A program made the translations under genes and the position numbers. Positions 36,963 to 49,352 of a stretch of 64,000 nt of DNA are shown piece by piece. Every line of letters starts with the position of its first letter. Position 1 is the first letter of the stretch. Source of the stretch: Cladobotryum mycophilum (lineage: Eukaryota; Ascomycota; Sordariomycetes; Hypocreales; Hypocreaceae); contig CM071591.1 of the NCBI GenBank assembly GCA_036429605.1, positions 4,588,001 through 4,652,000 of the forward strand, given 5' to 3'. Under the pieces are notes generated by a model that ran no database searches, was not told the origin of the DNA, and saw only the letters and a list, made by a program, of their open reading frames with translations.

Positions 36963-39569
36963 CTAAAAGTTCCTGCCCTGCTTGCTGGCCTTTTGCAACT
37001 CGCCAAACGCAGTTGCCAGTTGCTTCTTCAGCTCCTTATAGCTGACCAGAAAACTGGTTTGTTCATCTCTGCTCACGAGGCAGATCCGCTCATCGACACC
37101 TGCATCCAGTTTATTCAGGCAACGCATCATATGTCCCACATCTATTACAGGGTTCCCGTTGCCGTCCACCTGATGAAAAACGTAATCCCTGAACAGTTTC
37201 AATATGTACCGTTCTCCGTTCTCCGACCAAGCTCGATCACCATCGAATTCGTGTCGCTCGTTGACAACTCCGAGTTTCATCATGAGTCGTGCAATTCTTC
37301 CATTCTCCAGCTCGCGGAATAACTCTGAGCTGAGCAGGTCGGCTTTGTGTTGACTCTGATCTAGCGCAGTCACGATATGGCCGGAAACGCCGTGTATGAA
37401 CTCGTCCATCGACTTTAGTGCTGGTGGCTGCGCCGGAGTCAGGAGCCAAGTGATAGTATCCCTCATCTCGGGCGTATACGTGCGACTCATTTGCTCGACG
37501 GCCAGTGCCAAATTACTGAGCTGAGCGGGCGGGGTATTTGTGGCGAGACAGAGTATCGTACGACCGAAATGCATCAGGTCTTCTTGCTGGAGCTCCTGGA
37601 TTGAGCGTCGAACATCAAACTGGACCACATCCAGCACAGAACACGCGTCCAGTCGAATTCGATTCTTGTCTGTTAGTATGATTTTGCTAACGTCAATGCA
37701 TCGGGCAGCCAAGTTGTTGGAGTGTATTGCTCTCAGGGCATTTGCGATCTGGGCAATGTAACCCCAAAGTACCGGTTCGGTGATGGGCGTCTTGGGCTGG
37801 AAGCGGGTTGAAAGGGCATTGTTGGTATTGAAATGCACTTCGGCAAGCGTCTTTGCTAAAGGATGGTAGTCCTGCACAAAAATGAGAGAGCTGTCTCCAA
37901 ACGCTCTCGTAGTGAAGGCATCATGGATCGTGACAACGTTGGCGTTATCAATCCGCCTCCACTCTTTGACCGATCGAATGGCATGTTCGTTTGTGAGTCG
38001 GTAACCCTCGAGTCTTCGCAGACAGTAGATGTTTCCGGTCTTGGATGACGTCGCCTTGTAAACCCAACTGGGATACCCAAAGATATTAGCATTCTTGCGA
38101 TGTGTGGTATCTAAAGCGACTAGAGAGTGATAATTGTCGAGTTGAGGGAGTTGTGAATTGGGCATGACCTGGAGAGCCGCCTCAGACTTCTTCTGAAGCT
38201 CCTCCCTCAGCTTTTCAGGCATAAAAAAGTCGTGCGTTAGGCGATGGTAAGGCATTAGGTCTTCCCTGTAGGGTCCAACAGGGGCATATAAATGATACTG
38301 CAGTGGTTGAAGAGGCGCGCCAAAGGCACCTTGAGGCTGATAAAATGTCGGCCCCCCGCCCGCCATGGGATTATGTTCATCGGCATAAGGGTTGTAGGGG
38401 GTCGGCGGCATGCCTGGAGGGGCCATCCCAAACGGATCGAAGGGCATAGGTCCATCTTGTACGGATCCGTTGAGGGTCCCCTAAGTCGACCAGTCAGCAA
38501 AACAGTGTAGCGGATGTCAAAATCGAATTGGCGTACTGATGAACTCAAGTCAAAACCAGGGGTAAACTCGCGTATCGAGGCGGGATTAAAGAGCGATTCG
38601 CCATCTGGAGTCGCTGCTGGAGTAGTGGCTAGAGATGACTGATATGAGCATTGCGACCAAGGGGCTGGCTGTGAGCATGTCCCTCACCTCCAAGACCTCG
38701 TGGGGTAAATGATGGCGCAGTGACTGCTTGTGAGGAGAAAGTTGGTTTCTTTGAGGATCCCGGTAGGAATGTAGGGGTGAATGACGGAGACTCGACGTTG
38801 AAAGACTTCTTGGAGCTAGAGAGATTCTTGTCAGTCATGGTACGACGAAGAGACATGTGTCCTGCGGTAGTCTCAGGACTCCTTAAGACCAGACCAGTTC
38901 ATGTGCGTGTCGTATCATATTCGCAGTTGTGAAGGTTCGAGCAGCGCAGATCAAAGCCGGTAGGAAAGCCTAGTCTTGCAAAAAAAACAAAACATAAAAC
39001 GCAGCAGAATCAACACATGAGGAAAGAGTTACACGTGTAGATTATGCGGGTCAAATGATTGGCGCAAGACAAGGCTCTATCCGTACCTATAAGGAAACAC
39101 CAGGAGGCAGGTACTAAGCAGTTGAAACGTCGTGACTATGGTATGTTTCCTTGTTCTTCCGTCCTGTACAATTCGAAATACAGAAACCCAATGGCATCCT
39201 TGGGCATCCAGTTCGGTTTCTCGGTCGCTGTCGCAACGCTAGATCTGCGCCACTGTATCGCATCGGAATGAAGTCGCAGTTTCGCATCCATGGAAAGTGA
39301 ATAAGAATCAGCACCTACATATCGTTTTGGCTACCTCTGTTTTGGTCGTGGGAGAATGCGCAGCCTTGGTCTTCATAACGACAATGTCCGTATATGAGAA
39401 TGTTCCGGCAGAGGGTTTCCTTGTTTTCTGGGACCGCACAAAGTCAGTTGTTATGATTCCAAGGTCGGGAACGGGTTGGCTGGTTTTGCATGTACACACC
39501 ACGTCCTTTGGGTCTCGGAGAGCCAACCTGGCGCTGCAGGTTGGGTGACTGGTATCGCGACGTCGCCAT
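36963..39569 (-). CDS. PAN3, regulatory subunit of the PAN2-PAN3 deadenylase
   Basis: Five exons: 39500-39569, 39319-39427, 38688-38815, 38537-38628 and 36963-38480; all phases agree, giving 638 aa, normal for fungi. Exon 2 encodes the N-terminal CCCH zinc finger (LCRNILIYGHCRYEDQGC then AFSHD). The following SKKSFNVESPSFTP segment is typical of the family. A Pro-rich linker, a pseudokinase domain (about residues 220-500) and a coiled coil with C-terminal knob (ends KQGRNF) complete it. Pan3 binds poly(A)-binding protein and recruits Pan2 to shorten mRNA tails in the cytoplasm. The intron after the zinc-finger exon is unusually long (38816-39318, 503 nt), and an in-frame ATG just upstream of exon 3 (38838) could start a finger-less isoform. 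Confidence 0.95.
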
Positions 39570-40736
39570 TGTCAATTGTTTGTCCTGAAGAACGTGTCGT
39601 ACCCTGGGCCGGATCTACGACATCTGCGCATGGTCAGTCGATGTATGCGACAACAACGGCAAGGCGTGGTGGAGATGACAACAGGTGAGCCGCAAAGTAG
39701 GAGGCAGAGTGAAGTCGAAGAAGGAGACCAGATGCGATGGATGCCACATGCAGTCAGTGGAGATGAGTGGCCAAGCGCTAAGTGCCCAGTGCCCAGCAGA
39801 TTCGATCCCCCCTCACCGCGAATAGAGGAGGCGAGAGGTAGGGTAGGGTAGGATGAAGCGAGAGCGTGGATAATTTAAGAGGCCAGACAAGATGAGACAA
39901 GACAATACAAGACAAGACAAGACGAGGCGAAACGAAACGAAACGAACGAAGCGAAGCGAGACTCAACGTACTGGGCTGCAGCAACCGTCTCCCATGGCTC
40001 GATTAATCGGGGCGTCTCGGCACCCATGGACGGGATAGGAGGGGGGTCAGGCTCGCAAAGGCCTAGAGAGGCCAAGAGAAGCCTGGGCGACACAAAATGG
40101 CACAGAACACTAGAAATGAGGAATGCGAAATGAGTGAATGGGACGGGACAAAATAGGATAGGATGGGATGAGATGATCTGGATGGATGGCTACACGGTGT
40201 TTGGTCTGGAGTCGTTTCAAAGGTGGTGCTTGCGAGTGGGGGGGCGACTGAGGCGGCGGCGGCGCGCCGTTCTACTTGGTTCCTTGACTTCTATGGCTGG
40301 CTGGGGCTCCTCTCTTTTTTTTTTTTGCATTGGCTTATCACGAACTTTGGGCGGAAAAATGCCATCATCCGAGACGAGACATCTGGAGGGAGCCATTGGG
40401 AGAAGCACTGGAGAGACACAGCGGCACAGGGCAGTACCACCTAGTAGGTATTACAGCGGCATGTGGTACAGCGCCAAAGCACGCACTCAATCATCTGTTC
40501 AGGCTATTTTGTTACTAAGCCATAATGGGTTAGGCAATGAGCGTTTTTGCCACGTCTGACCGCTTTTCCGAGGAAGAACTAAACGGTCAGTATTACCCCG
40601 TACGGACTAGACCCAAGCTAAATTCATTCATGGCTGAAGTGGCTGGGGGTTAGGGTTTGCTTCTGAAGATGATGCATCTCGCAATTCTACCTAAGTAGGT
40701 ATTCATCTTAAGTCTACAGAAGTCGGGTACTTGCGC
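39570..40736. other. intergenic, upstream of PAN3 and of the hydrolase
   Basis: Divergent promoter space. It contains the palindrome TACCTAAGTAGGTA near 40689-40702 and purine-rich GACAAGA-type repeats at about 39890-39960. No gene is seen. Confidence 0.45.
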
Positions 40737-41572
40737 ATGCAATCCCTTGCACCTACAGGTACTACTACGGGCTACTAAATCACCCCTGCCTACCTGTAAC
40801 CAGCCTCAACACCACGATTTTTACGCAAAAGGCTATCCTCATCATCACCGGAGCATGGCATGTTCCTCAACACTACCACAAGGTTATCCATATTTTTGAA
40901 TCCAAAGGCATCAGGGTACTGGCCCCTTGTCTTCCCACCAATAATGGCGCCGTGCCTCCAAACAGAGGAATCGGCGACGATATCGCTCTGATCAAGAGTA
41001 TAGCTGCCGAAGAAGCTGCCAAGGGAACCCATCTCTATGTTCTTGCCCACTCCTATGGCGGCATGATTGCCACGGCTGCCCTTGCCAAATTTACCATTAC
41101 GCCAGGCTCTAGAGTTGGCGGCGTCGCAAGCATTGTATTTATGGCCGCCTTTGTACCTTTGGAGGGACAGTCTTTAGCCGGCATGTTTGGAGGCCAGTTC
41201 CCACCTTACTTGGCCACTATTCCAGAAACCCAAACTATTGAATGGTCGGATCCGATCGACCACTTGTACAATGATTTACCCCCAGAAGAAGCTCGCTGGG
41301 CAGAAAGTCTTAGGGTAGCACATTCGCATGCTGCCCAGTACACGCCGATTGAGTGCGAAATAGCAGCATGGCGAGTGTTCCCCGTCAGCTATTTGCTCTG
41401 CGAGAATGACCAGGCCATGCCGCCATTTGTGCAAGAGTCCATGATTGAAACTCTGAGGGGGAACAAGGCTGATTTTCAGACCTTTCGCTGCGAGGGGAGC
41501 CATAGTCTATTTTTAAGCCTGCTACTAAAGGTAGCTGAGGTTGTCTTGTCGGTCATGGGTATCGGCGAATAA
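40737..41572 (+). CDS. alpha/beta hydrolase, start unresolved
   Basis: A continuous frame from about 40712 reads ILIITGAWHVPQHYHKV, then LAPCLPTNNGAV, the nucleophile elbow AHSYGG, an acid-bearing LLCENDQAMP and a GSHS histidine near the end, so the Ser-Asp-His triad is complete. It resembles small fungal hydrolases and esterases of the AB_hydrolase_6 kind; the substrate is unknown. No in-frame ATG precedes the catalytic serine. One possible model is ATG at 40737, a 45-nt intron 40759-40803, and one missing T in the T5 run 40818-40822, but this is speculative. It may instead be a 5'-truncated gene. It ends 28 bp from the convergent acetyltransferase. Confidence 0.65.
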
Positions 41573-41600
41573 TCACTGTTGGACTTCTTGGACAGAAGTG

Positions 41601-42185
41601 CTATGATGGTATTTCCGAGCCGCATTGATCTATCTTTTTGGCAAAATACAGTGTTCCTTCGAGTGGACTAGAGTTATACGGTTCAACTTGAGTAAATCCA
41701 TATGATTTGTAAAGGTTGATGGCCGGCGTCATTCTGCCCAGTGTGTCCAGAAGCACTTCATCGTAGCCTTCAACTCTGGCACATTCGAGTGCCTGTATCA
41801 GCAAGACTTTTGCCACTTGTCGCCCTCGCGCTTCTGGATATACAAAAAGGCGTTTGAGCTCGCAGTATCGTAAATGTAGGGGCCTCAGTTTGAGGTACTC
41901 TGGCTGAAGCTCAAGTGAGCGCAGGGCAATACAGCCAAGCACAGTGTCGGTTGCCGCATCAACGGCTAGAAGCAGAGCACCCTTTGGAGCTGCATATTTT
42001 CCGGGAAGACCATTGACTTCAGCAGAATAGTCTTGATGCGTGAGGTCTTCGTTAAGCCATGCGGTGTAGGCGTTGAAACAATCAACGATAGCAGCAAGGT
42101 CAGTTAGCGAAGTAGCCTGACGAACACAAACAGATGACATTGTTGACTCTTTAGGAAGAAATGTGTGACTTGATACGGTCTCCAT
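41601..42185 (-). CDS. GNAT-family N-acetyltransferase (up to 194 aa)
   Basis: Intact single-exon gene. It shows the GNAT core: a beta strand pair (ALLLAVDAATDTVLGCIALRSL), the central strand (CELKRLFVYPE), the acetyl-CoA loop ARGRQVAKVLL (about residues 119-129) and the C-terminal NLYKSYGFTQVEPY. It should transfer an acetyl group from acetyl-CoA to an amine; the acceptor is unknown. Two starts are possible: 42185, or the second Met (42140) that matches the usual start of such proteins and is my preference. No targeting signal is visible. Confidence 0.85.
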   Translation of the reverse strand: METVSSHTFLPKESTMSSVCVRQATSLTDLAAIVDCFNAYTAWLNEDLTHQDYSAEVNGLPGKYAAPKGALLLAVDAATDTVLGCIALRSLELQPEYLKLRPLHLRYCELKRLFVYPEARGRQVAKVLLIQALECARVEGYDEVLLDTLGRMTPAINLYKSYGFTQVEPYNSSPLEGTLYFAKKIDQCGSEIPS

Positions 42186-42920
42186 TTAGGCGTACAAGAA
42201 TATTGACGAATATATGAGCTATGGCCATAATATAATCATATTCCAATTATTAACGATTTACTGCATTAATCAATGACCTTGACTCAATTGCCGGTACCGG
42301 CCTGCTAGCCATACCGCAACAGCACCTATAGCAAACACACGACGGGGAATGGGGCATGTGGGGTCCACAGTACACCGTGCAGCGTTTAAATTCACGTCAA
42401 TGTGCCTGCAGGGCTAATAGGTATCTGTATGTTACAGTGCCTTGCTTTATTGTGCTTATAGAAAGAATGAATCTTCCATAAATCTCATTAACAAGCGTCC
42501 GGAAACGGAGATAGGAAGTGTACGGAGACGCTACAGTCGTATCTGGAAATACCTATCTAGTAGTACCTAGGGTAGGATGCTCGCTTCAAGCCATCGGTAC
42601 TACCTACTAGGGACCTTGTAGTGGTTGGAGGCAAGTGATATGGAGTGAGGCTTACGTCTGTTGATGTGGCTCGTGCCTGCAGGTACTGGGTCTTGGGTAC
42701 CGATGAGGTAATGCCACCTTGGACATGTCATTTACTTTGCACCCAGTTTGCAGACTCTCACTTTACGTCAACATCAAACACACGTGTCAAATAAACTTGA
42801 AGGAAATCAGAGCAGACACCCGATTAGTATCCCAGATGGCCGCAAGGACGCAATTCTATCCCTTCTAATTCCAAAACACAGTCTGTGTTGATCCGCAGAA
42901 AGGCGGCTCAAATCCTCAGC
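42186..42920. other. intergenic between acetyltransferase and UBX gene
   Basis: Contains repeated TACCTA-type words (about 42550-42605). No gene is seen. Confidence 0.45.
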
Positions 42921-44534
42921 ATGGCTGACAACGCGGACGACCTAGGAGAATTGTCTCCAGCCCAGCGGGCGACCTTGCATCAACATATGCAAGTAACGAG
43001 CCAGGAATTAGATGATGCCATTGCTCTACTGGGCAGATCAGAGTGGAATATCCAGGTAGGCCGGTTTCCCTCCTATTCCGTTACTCTAGACATTCTCGCT
43101 GACTATAGCCGTCGTGGGTACTCAGATCAGCATAGCCAAGTTCTTTGACGGGGAAGGACCAGACCCCGTGGCAGAAGCCAGAGCTGCCCAAGCTGCCCAA
43201 GCTGCCCCTGCACCATCTGCAAGACATGAAAACCTACAAGAGAGTCTCCTTGCTGCGGAAAGCCGCCATTCGACATCCCGTCGGGAACGAACAGATGCCG
43301 CCCCAAGAGTTGTTCCACCACCACCGATCATCCACCGAACGCCGTGGCTTCTCGGCCTCATACTTGCACCTTTGGGCTGGGGCTGGCGAGCGGCATCGAC
43401 CCTATTCCGCACCATAAGCTACATACTCGCATTTCTCCCCGCCTCCATACGACCCCGAGCTGTTACGAACAGAATAACCACTGGTTTTCGAAGCACCAAC
43501 GGACGGCGTTTGCTCATGCCACGAGATGCAGCTGCCAGGTTTAAACGTGAATTTGATGAGGAATACGGCCCCAATGATTTACCATTTTTCGAGGGGGTAT
43601 AGCTCAGGCACATGACTTGGCCAAGAAGGAACTTAAATTCCTTTTGGTGCTTCTCATGTCTCCCGAGCACGACGATACTGAACCTTTTATCAAGAACACT
43701 CTCCTATCTCCCGAGGTTGTAGACTTTATCAATGATCCAACCAATAAGATCATACTATGGGGAGGCAATGTACTAGATTCCGAAGCCTATCAAGCTGCAA
43801 CGGAGTATACGTGCACTAAGTTTCCCTTCTCGGCATTGGTCTGCCTGACGCCAAAAGAAGGAAGTACACGCATGGGAATTATCAAGCGGCTAGTTGGTCT
43901 TATGCCACCGGATACATACCTGTCAGAGATGCAAAATGCCATGGAAAAATATGGCGCTGACCTAGATGGAGCACGAGCGGCACGAGTCGCCCAAGAGGCT
44001 ACCAGGAACATTCGCAATCAGCAGGACTCGGCATACGAACGATCTCTAGCCATCGATCGTGAGCGTGCAAGGGAGAAGAGAGAAGCTGTCGCCGCCATAG
44101 CAGCAGCTGAGAGGCGAGCTCAGGAGGAAGCTGAGGCGGCTGCCTTGCTCGCCACACAGCGCCAGCAATGGAAAGAATGGAGAGTACTCCAAATTTCTCC
44201 CGAACCCCCTGCAAGCGAGAGGAACATCGTGAGGGTTGCGTTGAAAATGCCTGAAGACTCGGGCGCGGGACGAATCACCCGACGTTTCCGTCATGACGCA
44301 TCAGTGGAGGAGCTCTACGCTTTTGTAGAGTGCTATGATCTTCTACAAGCTGAGCACCTGGAGGAGAAGGCAGCGAAACCAGACAACTATGATCACAAGT
44401 TCCTCTTCAGAATCGCATCCACGCTTCCGAGAATGGTCTACGAGCCTAGCGCAACGGCCACAATGGTGGAGACGATCGGAAAGTCTGGTAATCTGATTGT
44501 CGAGGAAGTGTCTTCTGATTCAGAAGATGAGTAA
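42921..44534 (+). CDS. UBX-domain protein (FAF2/UBXD8, yeast Ubx2 type), one apparent frameshift
   Basis: Exon 1 is 42921-43055 and exon 2 is 43126-44534, with a 70-nt intron in phase 0; about 514 aa. In order: an N-terminal UBA-like domain (LSPAQRATLHQH, then DDAIALLGRSEWNIQ), a hydrophobic hairpin (WLLGLILAPLGWGW, then SYILAFLPAS) for ER or lipid-droplet membrane, a thioredoxin-like UAS domain (KKELKFLLVLLMSPEHDD), a long Ala/Glu/Arg coiled coil, and a UBX domain (RVALKMPEDSGAGRITRRF). This architecture recruits Cdc48/p97 for ER-associated degradation. A stop interrupts the frame at the G5 run 43593-43597; one more G gives FFEGGIAQAHDLAKKEL and continuity. The final residues are acidic (SSDSEDE). 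Confidence 0.9.
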
Positions 44535-45911
44535 GAGAATGATGCGAATGAATTACAATAATAGAGCTGATGGTTGCTTAAGCCCCTAGTAACTAGAATA
44601 CGTATGAATTCAAGTAATGAATAAATGCCAACGAATACTAATGATGCCGTGGCAGCCCTGCATGATGATGATGTTGCTGCGCCTGTGGTCCACGTGTTCA
44701 GGGGAGTGAGCGGATTGTATCGCGGCTTGTGCACACTTCCAGTCGGAAACATGCATATGTACTATTTCGTGGAGAAGTTTCAAGTCATGTGTGACAGACT
44801 TACATGAGGAAGACGTATGAAGCTTGCGTGTAGGTTTGAGGCTGTGCAGGAGACAAGACAAACCGGACTTACGATCTATGGATCCATCAATTAGTAACAA
44901 GTAATAGGCGGAGAGGAGTTTGGGAATGTGTCTGAGCTTGTGGGAGTTGTTGATCTAGTGGCGGCCTTGGGGTGACCTTGTTTTGCCTATTGAGGTGTAG
45001 ATCGAGTAGGCAGAGACAATTTGGAGGGGTGGTTTAGTGGTGTGAGGGGCGCCGCAACAGCGCGACACGGCGCTTGAAGGGTCCATAGATTTGGTGAAGG
45101 CAGGCGGGTTGGCAGGCAGAGAGACAGTTCATCAGTGGGGGGAGGGTTGCATCCATACCTGTGCATGCAAACTTGACAACCACCATCACGCCTTGTACCC
45201 ATCTTTGTAGTTCTATATATCTCTACTTTTTCTCCCTTGCCGTCACAGTGTTCGCACAACGCATATTTGTGTGTATTCCTTCTAGCCAGGGTCGCACGTT
45301 TACGAAATTCCATCGCGCTGGCCGTCTAAACCAACAGCCCCCCTGATTCACCATAATATCCGTCTCGTCGTCTCGCTACTGCTGGTTGGTTGGTTCGCGT
45401 CCTGCCATCGCGGGCATATCGTGGGCTACAGGGCCCCTGCTGTCCCCGTCCCAACAGCGGAGGAATTATACTTGTTGTAGTAGTAGGTACCGGAATCCTT
45501 CATGCTTCATTAGGGTTAATTTTTCCAACCAACAGGCGAGCGGAAATAGGCACCAGAGGCGTGAGGAGAAGTTCCGAGAAGCAGTGGAAACGATCGAAAT
45601 CTACCGACAAGGCCTCCTCGAAACTTGACGCTTGGCAAAGCGACCTACGACTTGACTGGGGTTCCACCCCATCGTCCCATCATCACCCTCGTCAACGCCA
45701 AACATTGCTTCTTTGCACCGTTCGGCCCGCCGCCCAAGACACCTACTACCACGACCTTCCCGTCTGCCCACGGGACCAACCCGGCTGGTCTCCATCTCCA
45801 CGACGACACCTCCCCTTTCTTGACGACTCCCACGCCCGCGCACAACGCGTCCCCTCCTATCCGTTGTGTTTCTTTGCGCAAAACAAATCCGACACCCGCC
45901 CGCTTGCCAAG
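44535..45911. other. intergenic between UBX gene and Lsb5-type gene
   Basis: No gene recognised. Right of about 45350 the pyrimidine-rich sequence is probably the leader of the gene at 45912. Open frames there (45386-46043) overlap its first exon in other frames. Confidence 0.45.
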
Positions 45912-47728
45912 ATGAAGTCCATGAAGGGACTTAGTATGAACAAGATTGTGGGGAGCATCAAAAAGAAGACTGGCGGTACGTGCCTACCTACCCTTGCAGT
46001 TCCGCTCCTAGCAGTGCAGCAGCTTCGCCTACGAGCGATATAGTCTGAACGGCCAGAATATGTGAATATGTGGATAAGCAGGAGGAATACATATCCATGC
46101 TGACTTTTGGCAAGGAGGTTCTGACGATGTTTCCGTGCCCGCAGGTTCAGGGGAGACCCCAGAAGTTATTGCTCACAATAATGTGGTATGTTCCGATCTT
46201 TGCCATGGGTATTATCCTGCATACGGCTGTTAACTTGAACATCTAGAAAGCATTTTGTGAATCTGGTGGAAATGCCAAGGTATGTCCTAGCGCAGTGTGC
46301 TCACTCCTAACTTGTACCACCCGGTTACTAACCTCATCTTCCTTGTAGACTGATGAAGTCCTGTTCCTCCCTCCCATCGTCGATGCTGCCGAATCTTCTC
46401 CCACCGCCGCTGCCGAATGCGCTCGTCTTATTCGCAAGTACCTGGGCAAGGACTACACAACGCGGCCATCGTGGCAATACAACGCCATCATGCTGATGCG
46501 TATCCTGGGAGATAACCCAGGCCCGACCTTTACGAGAAACATGGACACCAAGTTTGTCGATGCAATCAAGTCTGTACTGAAGAATACGAAAGATCCAAGC
46601 GTGCGGCAAATCTTGATGGAGACACTGGACGACTTTGAGCGGACAAAAGCTTACGATGAGAATCTGGGTCTCCTAATTCAAATGTGGCTGAAGGAGAAGG
46701 ACCGAGCTTTAAGAGAGCATGGCGTACGTGATTTGCTCAACGATATCATCGTACCTCTTTCGTTGTCATGTCGAACTAACAATGTTGTGACAGGGTCGGG
46801 TGCCACCTCTACCACAGCGTCCCCCTCACGCATCACCACCCAATTCCTATAACAACGGAGGGTATTCGCAAAACTACTTCTCGAGACATCACCACAACTT
46901 GCGTCTACCGGATCCCATTGAACTCTCCAGTCGGTTAGAAGAGGCCCGAACGTCGGCTAAGCTCCTCGAACAAGTCGTCATGAACACACCGCCAGGCGAG
47001 ATGCTAGAAAACGAGTTGATCAAGGAATTCGCAAACAGGTGCTTGAGCGCGTCGAGAAGCATTCAGGGATACATGGTGTCAAACGACCCCGCGCCCGATA
47101 ACGATACCATGGAGAGCTTGATCGACACCAATGAACAGCTGCAAACGGCTCTCAGCCAGCATCAGCGAGCCGTTCTCAACGCGAGAAAACATCTGGGTCT
47201 CAACGAGCGGTCCCAGAATCCATCACCCGCACCACACGAGAGCATGAATGGCTTCCATGGTAACCACGAGTGGCAGAATCCGAACTCGGCATCGTCTAGC
47301 TCGGGCCCCCCGCACTCCCGTATGCAACAGGGGGCAACGGCAAGGGTAAGGAGACGGAGATGTACAGCCCGCCCTTAGGGCCCCCACCAGCGGGACCATC
47401 CGATCCTGGCCGAGGCAGAGCACCTCCATCCGATCCACCATCGCCTCTGGAAGATCCATTCAAAGATCCGCAAGCAGGTGGAGCTGGTTACAGTCACCAG
47501 CGGCTAGCCGACGAGCCTTTCCATCCGGGATTCGGCAGCTCGGTTGGTGGTGGCTTCGCAGAGCACCACGGAGGTTCTGCTAGTGGTGTCTCGACTCCCC
47601 ACGGCGCCGGTTCGTCCTATCCTGCTGGCGGTCAGTCAGCACATCAACAGGTGAGAGGCGAGGTTTCCGACGATGATGATATATACGACTCAACGCCGAA
47701 GCGAAAGGAACCGATGTACAGATACTAG
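45912..47728 (+). CDS. VHS-GAT domain protein, Lsb5 type, one apparent frameshift
   Basis: Five exons: 45912-45975, 46145-46185, 46247-46279, 46349-46723 and 46794-47728; all splice phases agree, giving about 482 aa. The VHS domain spans about residues 20-170 (EVIAHNNVKAFCESGG, then SWQYNAIMLMRILGDN, and FERTKAYDENLGLLIQMW). A GAT-like helical bundle follows (LSSRLEEARTSAKLLEQVV, then DTNEQLQTALSQHQRAV). The tail is Gly/Pro-rich and ends PKRKEPMYRY. Yeast Lsb5 links actin, Las17 and ubiquitin during endocytosis. The frame breaks in the tail at C6 47306-47311 or G5 47330-47334; one extra base in either run gives GGNGKGKETEMYSPPLGPP and the true stop. Confidence 0.88.
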
Positions 47729-49189
47729 TGGAGATCACGGAACTAGTCCCTCATTTGAAGATGCTATATACCCCATATGAGTTTAGGTTGGGTGGAATTG
47801 TTCAGACGGCTGGATGTGGATGTCTCATACCTCTTTTTTTTTCTTTTTTCTTTTTTATCATCTAGTTCAGTCTCATGGTCTGCTACGACCCTAGCCCTGG
47901 AATTGCTCAGATATCTTTGCTTACGAAGTTCGGTGCTATATGGGGAGAGAACACGGAAGGGCAAGCATGGCGAATTGGAACGAGGGAAATATTATATAGT
48001 TAGCTGTATTCTCGTGGAGCCCGTTATGAGCTATAGGCATAAGTACCAGTACTGCCTCTTTTTGTTGCCCAGTCTTGGTACTAGAAATCCTGATCACTTG
48101 ACTCTGCATATTGCTAACTACATTTTTCAACTTGATGCATGCATAATCTCGATCTATTATGGATGGCATCGTAGCAAGCATATAGTATCAGCTATTCGAT
48201 CAAACATGACAATGCAATATCCATCTCGCTGGCCTTCCTATGCTCAATGTATATTACTTTGACTCTTCCTCTAACGACCTATCAAGGCATCCAGCGAACG
48301 TGTGTTTCCAGCAGCCTCTACCCATAGATAAGTGTTGGGTCAACTCTTGCAACGTAGTCGTCTCGATGTGCGGAGCGGTTTATGTCCGCATCTTCTTTCT
48401 TTCGACTTAATGGAGGAAGTGGAAGTATGTATCCCATTCCATCGGACAATCGTACGCAGCCCTTGAGTGTAGAGTAAGAGACTGATACCCACGGTTGAGG
48501 GATTGGAGCCATATAAACGTCGAAGTGGTAGAAATGGTCTGATATCGGAAGAAATTGGAAGGCACGAGCTTCTGGCAGTGTATTCGAGTGCCCATGGGTG
48601 TCTTCTGTTGCTTAGAATACAAGCTGTCGTGGCTAAGCCCTTTTGCGATAGCAATGTGCCGTTCTACCAATTCTGTATTTCGAAGGTCGGTCAATCACGC
48701 ACCATGTAATAGTCGAAACAGATAGCATACTAACTTCCAGAGCGTTAGCTTCGCAATCTTCGCAAAACTGTGGAACGATTGGTGGAGGGAGGGAGAGTGG
48801 GCTATCAAGATTAGGAGTTGTGGTGGAAGAAACTCTCCAAAGGAGTGTAAATACAAAACGAAATGGTACTCAATATTAAAGCGAGTGGCATCGGATAATC
48901 AAGTCATCTGATTCTAGCCGTCGTCTATGGGGAAGTGGGCTTGCGAAGGCGACCCTCTGGCTGTGAATCAGTTCGGGGCATTAGAGCACTGCCTCTGATA
49001 CCACCCCTGAGGAAGCACTTGGCCAGTATAAAGGAGGACGAGACTCTGGGAAACGAGCAAGTAATGGCCATGGTGCATTGCGATTGACCTTTATCAAGCC
49101 TGGGCGTGCTTATCGGTTGAGTTCACTGAAGGTAGTTAGGGGGCCTCTGTTCCCTCTGCTTCCTCTGGCCCTGAGCCCCTCCATCGGAG
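47729..49189. other. intergenic region, no gene seen
   Basis: No domain-bearing frame. The left part is the 3' end of the Lsb5-type gene. A TATAAA occurs at 49027-49032. Frames near 48300-48700 lack support. Confidence 0.4.
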
Positions 49190-49346
49190 CAAACGCTCCC
49201 TCGAGGTTGAGTAACTGCTAGCCCGAGTCCAGTTCCTCTACTCCAGCTTAGGTGATCAAGTTCTTATTGAGGTTCCGAAACAATAGGCTTCCATTGCCTA
49301 CGAATGCATTCTGAAGTGCTGCAGTCACCTGGCTTGGCACTCCCCC

Positions 49347-49352
49347 TATAAA
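49347..49352 (+). promoter_or_regulatory. TATA box upstream of hairpin locus
   Basis: TATAAA preceded by CCCCC, about 120 bp before the first strong hairpin and 165 bp before the ATG at 49515. C-rich stress-element-like words (CCCCT) lie nearby at about 49176 and 49343. Position and context are suggestive only. Confidence 0.4.
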
